Shown one piece after another: positions 58,542 through 64,000 of a DNA stretch of 64,000 nt (within the stretch, counting starts at the first letter, position 1; each line of letters starts with the position of its first letter). The notes beneath the pieces are model-generated. The model did no database searches and was not told where the DNA came from. It was given only the letters and a program-made list of their open reading frames with translations. Origin of the DNA: Mediterraneibacter glycyrrhizinilyticus. GTDB lineage: Bacteria; Bacillota; Clostridia; Lachnospirales; Lachnospiraceae. A program made the position numbers and the translations under genes. The stretch spans positions 124,001 to 188,000 of the forward strand of contig NZ_JADMSO010000006.1 of the NCBI RefSeq assembly GCF_015560805.1, read 5' to 3'.

Positions 58542-59438
58542 ATGAAACGGCTGATTAGTGCAAACACATCAGAAATGCTGGCAATGAATGCGGCAGAGTT
58601 GAAACAGAGTATTAAAGCGAGCGAGGGGCGTGTCATTCTTTCAGAGAATGTGGCAACAAGAGAAACATATATCGGCGACATCACAAATGCAGAGATTGCC
58701 CGTGCATTCGGAGCGGATCTGATCCTGCTCAACTGTGTGGATGTTCTGGAGCCGGACATTTACGGTTTGGAGCACGACAAGGATAATTTTGTTTCGGAAT
58801 TACATCGTCTGGTAGGACGTCCGATCGGCGTTAATCTGGAACCGGTAGATCTCGAAGCGGAGATGCTGGAAGACAGACTGGAGATTCCGAAAGGACGCCA
58901 GCTCAATCTGGAGACGGTAAAACGTTTGGAAGAGCTCGGATTTGATTTTGTATGTCTGACCGGAAATCCGGGAACCGGAGTGACAAACGAACAGATCGAG
59001 AAAGCGATCCGTCTGACAAAAGAACATTTCTCGGGAATGGTCATCGCAGGAAAGATGCATGGCGCCGGATCAGACGAGCCGGTAGCGGATCTTGCAACTG
59101 CAAAGAAATTTGTGGAAGCAGGTGCGGATGTGATTTTGGTTCCGGCGGTGGGAACCGTACCGGGATTTGACACAGACGAACTGAAGCGTGTAGTGAAAGA
59201 AGTTCATCGCTGCGGCGGTCTGGTACTGTCTGCGATCGGAACGAGTCAGGAAAGTTCCGACGAAGATACGATCAAGGAGATTGCGATCATGAATAAGATT
59301 TGCGGAGTCGATATTCAACATATCGGAGATGCGGGATACGGCGGAGTTGCACCGGTGGAAAATCTGCTGGCGATCAGCAAGGCGCTTCGGGGCGTACGTC
59401 ATACAGTATCTATGATCGCGCGTTCGATCAATCGGTAG
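58542..59438 (+). CDS. PTS-associated TIM-barrel-like protein of unknown function
   Basis: This 298-residue protein begins 'MKRLISANTSEMLAMNAAEL' and shows barrel-like strand ends: 'GADLILLNCVDVL', 'GFDFVCLTGNPGTGVTNEQI', 'MVIAGKMHGAG', 'AGADVILVPAVGTVPGFD' and 'GVDIQHIGDAGYGGVAPVEN'. I recall this family next to lactose/cellobiose PTS genes (a DUF7916-type protein), but no established reaction. The spacing suggests phosphate-binding loops, so a phosphosugar enzyme is plausible. It replaces the phospho-glycosidase usually found at this position. Confidence 0.8.
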   Translation: MKRLISANTSEMLAMNAAELKQSIKASEGRVILSENVATRETYIGDITNAEIARAFGADLILLNCVDVLEPDIYGLEHDKDNFVSELHRLVGRPIGVNLEPVDLEAEMLEDRLEIPKGRQLNLETVKRLEELGFDFVCLTGNPGTGVTNEQIEKAIRLTKEHFSGMVIAGKMHGAGSDEPVADLATAKKFVEAGADVILVPAVGTVPGFDTDELKRVVKEVHRCGGLVLSAIGTSQESSDEDTIKEIAIMNKICGVDIQHIGDAGYGGVAPVENLLAISKALRGVRHTVSMIARSINR

Positions 59439-59454
59439 AAAGGAAGTTTTGGAT

Positions 59455-59775
59455 ATGGAAAAGAAAACGATCATGCTGGCATGTGCAGCAGGAATGAGTA
59501 CAAGTCTTTTGGTTTCAAAGATGCAGAAAGCAGCCGAAGAACAGGGCGTGGATGCGGAGATTTTTGCGGTGGCAGCGGCAGAAGCACCGGATTATGCGGA
59601 AAAACAGCATATCGACGTAGTTCTATTGGGACCACAGGTACGTTTTATGGAAGCGGATTTTAAGAAAAAGATGGAGCCGAAAGGGATTCCGGTAGGTGTG
59701 ATCCCAATGTCAGACTATGGAATGATGAACGGTGCAAAAGTTCTGGATTTTGCAAATCAGTTGATGGAAGGATAA
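59455..59775 (+). CDS. PTS EIIB, lactose/cellobiose family
   Basis: This 106-residue phosphocarrier has Cys10 in 'IMLACAAGMSTSLLV', which accepts phosphate from EIIA and passes it to the sugar. 'HIDVVLLGPQVRFMEADFKK' is also typical of the family. I use ATG 59455, about 9 nt after AAAGGAAG; the upstream in-frame TTG is less likely. It is followed 2 nt later by EIIA. Confidence 0.95.
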   Translation: MEKKTIMLACAAGMSTSLLVSKMQKAAEEQGVDAEIFAVAAAEAPDYAEKQHIDVVLLGPQVRFMEADFKKKMEPKGIPVGVIPMSDYGMMNGAKVLDFANQLMEG

Positions 59776-59777
59776 GA

Positions 59778-60101
59778 ATGATGGACGAGAAGAATATACA
59801 GGCGATCATGAATCTGATCATCTACGGCGGAGACGGAAAGAGTTCTGCCATGGAGGCGATCCATGCAGCGAAAGAGGGTAATTTTGACCTTGCAGACGAA
59901 AAGATCCGGGCGGCGGAGAAGTCTCTGCTTGAAGCACATCACACACAGACTGAGATGCTGACACAGGAAGCGAACGGAGATTCTGTGGAAATGTCACTTT
60001 TGATGGTTCACGGACAGGATCATCTGATGACGGGAATGATGTTCAAAGATCTTGCAAAAGAATTGGTAGATGTTTATCGTACGATCAAAAAAGACAACTA
60101 G
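59778..60101 (+). CDS. PTS EIIA, lactose/cellobiose family
   Basis: This 107-residue helical protein accepts phosphate from HPr. The family pattern is clear: 'LIIYGGDGKSSAMEAIHAAK', 'LLEAHHTQTEMLTQEA' and the active-site 'LMVHGQDHLMTGMM' with the phospho-histidine. Two ATG codons stand in a row (59778 and 59781) after GGAAGG. A terminator follows, closing the four-gene PTS operon. Confidence 0.94.
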   Translation: MMDEKNIQAIMNLIIYGGDGKSSAMEAIHAAKEGNFDLADEKIRAAEKSLLEAHHTQTEMLTQEANGDSVEMSLLMVHGQDHLMTGMMFKDLAKELVDVYRTIKKDN

Positions 60102-60125
60102 AACTTGTCGGTCATAAAGTGAGAG

Positions 60126-60179
60126 ACGGGGCGCTATGACATAAGTGGGAGACCACCTGTGCCACAGCGTCCCGTTTTT
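60126..60179 (+). terminator. Terminator of the PTS operon
   Basis: ACGGGGCGCT pairs with AGCGTCCCGT (one G-U), followed by TTTT. Confidence 0.88.
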
Positions 60180-60243
60180 GCTTTTCAACTCCAAAAACTT
60201 GGTGTATACTTAATCTAAGTTTGCGATACAGGAGAGAAAAAGT

Positions 60244-61857
60244 ATGTATAAGGTATTGTTGGTAGATGATGAGATCCTGGTACGGAAAGCGATCGGAAAG
60301 AAATTGGAGTGGAATCAGCTTGGCTTTGAACTGGTCGGTGATTGCGAGAATGGAAAAGATGCGATTGAATTTGTAAAAGAACATCCGGTTGATGTGGTGC
60401 TGACAGACATCTGTATGCCGCACATTGACGGTATGGGTCTGAGCAAGTGGCTGTATGAGAACTGCCCGCAGACGACGATCATCATTTTCAGCGGTTACAG
60501 TGATTTTGAGTACGCAAAACAGGCGCTCCAGTACAAAGTGGCGGAGTATATCCTGAAACCGGTGACAGCGAAAGAACTTTCCGAAGTGCTGACAAGGATC
60601 CGGAAAAAGCTGGATGGAGAGCGAAAACAGGAACAGCGGTTGGATACGCTGTCGCGGGCATACCGTAATTATACGAAGAATGAATCCGTGATCATCGGAA
60701 AAGCGCTGCAAAGACTTGTGCAGGGAACGCAGGATACGATGCAGTGTCTTCAGGAACTGGATGAGTTTGGCGTGCGGATCGAGGGAAGCGCATTCCGTGT
60801 GGCCGCGGTGGATATTGACCTTTATGCGGAATGGAAAGGCGGCAATGAGGGAGAACTGAAAAAAGAGAGCGCGCTGATGGCATTTGTTGTGGAGAATGTC
60901 AGCGGCGAGATTGTGGCAGAACATCACGCAGGGATCGCATACCGGGATTCGGATAACCGGATCTGCATCCTGTTCTGGACAAACCGACCGAACGAATTTC
61001 GCAGGGAAGTGGAAGAAATCTGCAGGGAGATCCAGGAAAATGTCTACCGGGCGATGAAATTATGTGTTTCCATTTCGATTGGGTGTTATGTGGATACGCC
61101 GGATCTTCTTTATCAGTCTTACGAATGTGCGGCGGAAGCGTTGAAATATCGTTACAGCCGTGGAATGGGAGCGATATTTGACTGTGAGGAGAAGCTCTGC
61201 GAGGCGGATTTTAAAGATCTTTCCGGAGAATTGAAAAAGATCGCGCTGGCGATCCGGAGCGGTGACAAAGCCAAGATGGAAGAACATCTCGATCATATTG
61301 AGACATGGATCCGTGAGAGAATGGTCGGAAGAAACCGGGCATGGGGATATTTAAACCGTCTGCTGCATGTGATCCATGAGATGGTCAGAGAGACAGACGA
61401 GGCGTTTACGCTTCCGGAAGATGTGATTTCGTCTGTGGCGTCGGCATATTCCATAAAAGAAGCGATGAAACTTGTCCGGCAATATGCGGCAAAAGGAATG
61501 GAGGCGCGCGCTCGTTCCGGACAGACAAGCGGGGAGCGTCAGGCGGCAATGGCGCTGGATTACATAAGAGAACATTACGGGGACAGCGAACTGGGACTGA
61601 ACCAGATCTGTGAATACTTAAATATCAGCACAAGCCGGTTCAGCAGCATTTTTAAAGAATCGACCGGAATGACATTTTTGGAAGCTTTGTCCAATATCCG
61701 TATGGAAAAAGCCAGGCAGCTTCTCTGTCAGACAACGCTGAAAAATTATGAGATCGCGGAAAAAGTCGGATTCAGCGATCCCCATTATTTCAGCATCGCA
61801 TTTAAAAAGGCGACGGGGATGACGCCGAAAGAATATGCCAGGGAGAACGGCAGATGA
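60244..61857 (+). CDS. YesN-type response regulator (receiver plus AraC DNA-binding domain)
   Basis: This 537-residue regulator has a receiver domain with phospho-acceptor Asp55 ('VVLTDICMPHIDGM'), a long middle region and a C-terminal AraC domain ('LGLNQICEYLNISTSRFSSI', 'NYEIAEKVGFSDPHYFSIAF', 'MTPKEYAREN'). Such regulators work with YesM-type kinases to control sugar uptake genes. The kinase gene overlaps by 4 nt. Target genes are probably downstream of the window. Confidence 0.94.
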   Translation: MYKVLLVDDEILVRKAIGKKLEWNQLGFELVGDCENGKDAIEFVKEHPVDVVLTDICMPHIDGMGLSKWLYENCPQTTIIIFSGYSDFEYAKQALQYKVAEYILKPVTAKELSEVLTRIRKKLDGERKQEQRLDTLSRAYRNYTKNESVIIGKALQRLVQGTQDTMQCLQELDEFGVRIEGSAFRVAAVDIDLYAEWKGGNEGELKKESALMAFVVENVSGEIVAEHHAGIAYRDSDNRICILFWTNRPNEFRREVEEICREIQENVYRAMKLCVSISIGCYVDTPDLLYQSYECAAEALKYRYSRGMGAIFDCEEKLCEADFKDLSGELKKIALAIRSGDKAKMEEHLDHIETWIRERMVGRNRAWGYLNRLLHVIHEMVRETDEAFTLPEDVISSVASAYSIKEAMKLVRQYAAKGMEARARSGQTSGERQAAMALDYIREHYGDSELGLNQICEYLNISTSRFSSIFKESTGMTFLEALSNIRMEKARQLLCQTTLKNYEIAEKVGFSDPHYFSIAFKKATGMTPKEYARENGR

Positions 61858-63662
61858 AGAAACCTAATCTGATCACAAGAATGTTTGGAAAATTTAAGAG
61901 CATCCAGAGCACGATGCTTGTGTCATTTTCGGCGCTGATGGTACTTGCCATGCTGGTTTTCATGGTGATCGCGATGCGTTATACGAGCGGGACGATCTAC
62001 GAAAATTCGATCAATTATATGAGTCAGATCATCCAGCAGGTCAACTATGACATCGATACTTATATTGAATATATGGAAAATATCTCCTCGGTCATCGCAA
62101 AAAGCAGCGATGTGCCGCGGTATCTGTTTGACCAGAACCAGACGGAAGCGGAGAGGGAGGCGGAAAAAGAACGGATCCTGACCCAGTTTCAGACGATCAT
62201 GGAAAGCAGGGACGATATTTATAATGTGGCGGCTGTGGCGAAGAACGGAAGATATATCATCAACCAGGGGGACGACGAGCTGACAGGGTATGTGGATATC
62301 GAGTCTCTGGACTGGTATCAGGCGGCGATGGAATCGAAAAGCGGGATCGCGGTGTCCTCTTCTCATGTGCAGAATGCGATCCAGTCCAGCTATAAATGGG
62401 TGATCACACTGAGCAGAGCGCTTGTGAACAACCAGACCGGAGAGCGGGAGGGGCTCTTTTTTGTGGATCTGAATTACAGTGCGATCAGTGATCTGTGTAA
62501 TAATAACAGTATTGAAGAAAAAGGATATATTTTTGTATTGGATGCGGAGGGGAATATTGTATATCATCCGAAACAGCAGTTGATGTACGGCGGGTTAAAA
62601 ACCGAAAATATCGACGCGATCATGGAGTGCAGGGAAGATTCTCTGATCATTGACGAGGGTGGGGACAGTAAGCTTTATACGATGTCCAAATCCAAGAGGA
62701 CAGGCTGGACGGTAGTGGGCGCGGCTTATACATCGGAATTGCTGAAAAATAACGAACAGGCGCAGATGTGGTATCTGCTTGTGGCATCGATCCTGCTCCT
62801 TGCCGTGATCGGCATTTCAAGCATCATCTCCCGGGAGATCACAAAACCGATCCGTTCCCTCAGGGATTCCATGCGGAAAGTACAGAACGGACAGTTTGGC
62901 ACCCATGTGGAAGTGATCACGGAAAATGAGATCGGAAGCCTCGGAAGATCGTTCAATCTGATGACCAGCGAGATCCAGGCGCTGATGGAGCAGAATGTAT
63001 ACGAACAGAAGCAGAAACGAAAAAGTGAACTGAAAGCATTGCAGGCACAGATCAATCCTCATTTCTTATATAATACGCTGGATTCGATCATCTGGATGTC
63101 GGAAGCGGGAGAAAACGACGAGGTCGTGGAAATGACCTCTGCTCTGGCAAGACTCCTGCGCCAGAGTATCAGTAACGATAAGGAAGAGGTCGAGCTGGAA
63201 AAAGAGATCGAGTATGTGAAAAATTATCTGACGATCCAGAAAATGCGTTACAAAGATAAGCTGGAATTTTTTATTTATGTTGATCCGAGAGTGGCGCATG
63301 TCCCGATCATCAAGCTTGTGCTGCAGCCGTTGGTGGAAAATGCGATCTATCACGGGATCAAGTATAAAGAGACAAAAGGAAATTTAAAAATTTATGCAAG
63401 ACCTGTGGACGGCAGAGTTGAGATCGTCGTGGCAGACGACGGGATCGGTATGGATGAAGATGTGATGGAACATATTTTTGATGAGCATCGGAAAGAGCAG
63501 AAACGCAACGGCGTGGGAGTACCGAATGTGCAGAAGCGGCTGAAACTTCAGTACGGATCGGAGTACGGCATCCGTTATGAGAGTGTGAAAGGCGCGGGCA
63601 CGAAGGCTGTGATCACGATTCCGGTCGATGGAGGCAGGACAGATGAAAAAATGGATGAGTAA
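61854..63662 (+). CDS. YesM-type sensor histidine kinase
   Basis: This 602-residue kinase has TM1 (about 20-42), an extracellular Cache-like sensor (about 45-300), TM2 (about 304-326) and HAMP (about 326-380). The His_kinase box 'ALQAQINPHFLYNTLDSIIW' contains phospho-acceptor His403, and the ATPase part shows 'LVLQPLVENAIYHGIKY' and 'VADDGIGMDED'. It overlaps both its response regulator and the binding-protein gene downstream. Confidence 0.94.
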   Translation: MKKPNLITRMFGKFKSIQSTMLVSFSALMVLAMLVFMVIAMRYTSGTIYENSINYMSQIIQQVNYDIDTYIEYMENISSVIAKSSDVPRYLFDQNQTEAEREAEKERILTQFQTIMESRDDIYNVAAVAKNGRYIINQGDDELTGYVDIESLDWYQAAMESKSGIAVSSSHVQNAIQSSYKWVITLSRALVNNQTGEREGLFFVDLNYSAISDLCNNNSIEEKGYIFVLDAEGNIVYHPKQQLMYGGLKTENIDAIMECREDSLIIDEGGDSKLYTMSKSKRTGWTVVGAAYTSELLKNNEQAQMWYLLVASILLLAVIGISSIISREITKPIRSLRDSMRKVQNGQFGTHVEVITENEIGSLGRSFNLMTSEIQALMEQNVYEQKQKRKSELKALQAQINPHFLYNTLDSIIWMSEAGENDEVVEMTSALARLLRQSISNDKEEVELEKEIEYVKNYLTIQKMRYKDKLEFFIYVDPRVAHVPIIKLVLQPLVENAIYHGIKYKETKGNLKIYARPVDGRVEIVVADDGIGMDEDVMEHIFDEHRKEQKRNGVGVPNVQKRLKLQYGSEYGIRYESVKGAGTKAVITIPVDGGRTDEKMDE

Positions 63663-64000
63663 AAACCATAAAATCGGGATATTAATGACTGTGGCGCTGA
63701 CATTTGTAGTTGTCTGTCTCGGCGTGCGGCTGGCGAGGAATGATCCGGATGAGGCGGAAACGTATCATCTGATCTTTATCCCCAAGACGATCGATCCGGC
63801 AAACGGGTTTTGGACAGCCCTGATCGACGGTGCGAAACTGGGAGCGGAGGAGATGGGGGCAGAGATTGAAGTGATGGGAGCCGGCGCTGAGGAAGATGTG
63901 GAAGAGCAGATCGAGATCATCCGGCAGAGCATGGAAAAGGAACCGGATGCGCTTCTTGTCGCTCCGGGAGATTATTCTGAAGTTTCGGATGTGCTGCAGG
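63643..64000 (+). CDS. Periplasmic-binding-protein-like sugar sensor, cut by the window end
   Basis: The frame opens at ATG 63643, inside the end of the kinase gene, and continues to base 64000 without a stop (119 codons). It starts with a membrane helix ('ILMTVALTFVVVCLGV'), followed by a Peripla_BP_4-type domain ('LIFIPKTIDPANGFWTALID', 'GAKLGAEEMGAEIEVMG', 'PDALLVAPGDYSEV'). With the overlapping kinase and regulator it probably forms a three-component sugar-sensing system, in which a membrane-tethered binding protein signals to YesM. Confidence 0.85.
   Translation, partial: MKKWMSKNHKIGILMTVALTFVVVCLGVRLARNDPDEAETYHLIFIPKTIDPANGFWTALIDGAKLGAEEMGAEIEVMGAGAEEDVEEQIEIIRQSMEKEPDALLVAPGDYSEVSDVLQ

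Noticed and set aside
1-64000. tRNA, rRNA, integrase, attachment sites or toxin-antitoxin pairs
   Set aside because: I looked for cloverleaf arms with CCA-type ends, IS-like inverted repeats with transposases, and small paired genes, and found none I could support beyond the Rpn remnant.

Overview
The window looks like chromosomal DNA of a Gram-positive gut anaerobe, most likely a Lachnospiraceae/Clostridia commensal. This is inferred from strong AGGAGG-type ribosome sites, clostridial-style ABC/two-component and YesMN systems, a lipoprotein sugar transporter, a split LacL/LacM beta-galactosidase and a B12-independent glycyl-radical-enzyme microcompartment. I see no rRNA, tRNA, CRISPR array or prophage. 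The only mobile-element trace is a decayed Rpn-family remnant.

Layout. 1-8.7 kb: an ABC exporter with a long coiled-coil permease and its two-component system, then hisH-hisF and ung. 8.7-13.4 kb: the Rpn remnant, then an ABC ATPase / secreted CARDB-NEW3 protein / MacB-type permease operon and a small conserved gene. 13.5-20.3 kb: a stand-alone EIIC membrane protein, a small alarmone synthetase, a metal P-type ATPase with an altered CPx motif, a TPR protein, an MnmM-like methyltransferase and hflX. 20.3-24.4 kb: a satellite pair (PduB-like shell protein plus SDR) divergent from an HD alarmone-hydrolase-like gene, an orphan ParA and an AraC regulator. 24.5-30.4 kb: rhaB, rhaA, lacL, lacM. 30.4-31.1 kb: a PHP hydrolase.

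31.3-45.5 kb is the centrepiece: a microcompartment locus for L-rhamnose (possibly also L-fucose) breakdown. RhaA and RhaB give rhamnulose-1-phosphate. A shell-targeted class II aldolase should split it to DHAP and lactaldehyde, and alcohol dehydrogenases should make 1,2-propanediol. The glycyl radical dehydratase, switched on by its radical-SAM activase, gives propanal, which PduP and PduL take to propionyl phosphate and PduQ to propanol. Shell genes comprise four BMC-H, one BMC-P and one PduT-type BMC-T, plus the distant PduB. Two strong promoters sit beside AACCAAY repeats and probably share a regulator. No propionate kinase is in the window.

45.6-64 kb: an SDR resembling clostridial 7-alpha-hydroxysteroid dehydrogenases, an AraC regulator, a CUT2 sugar ABC transporter with an FGGY kinase and a UlaE-type epimerase, a ROK regulator divergent from a lactose/cellobiose-type PTS, and a YesMN two-component system followed by a truncated binding-protein gene.

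The most interesting signals are: (i) a BMC-H gene with a histone-like Lys/Ala-rich tail and an internal ribosome site, together with an orphan ParA beside pduB, which could form a compartment-positioning system; (ii) an 88-nt double-hairpin repeat present three times in the sugar region plus a fragment next to hflX; (iii) a second hairpin family placed beside both alarmone genes; and (iv) 11-bp-phased operator repeats at the aldolase promoter. All calls come from reading the sequence; no database search was run.
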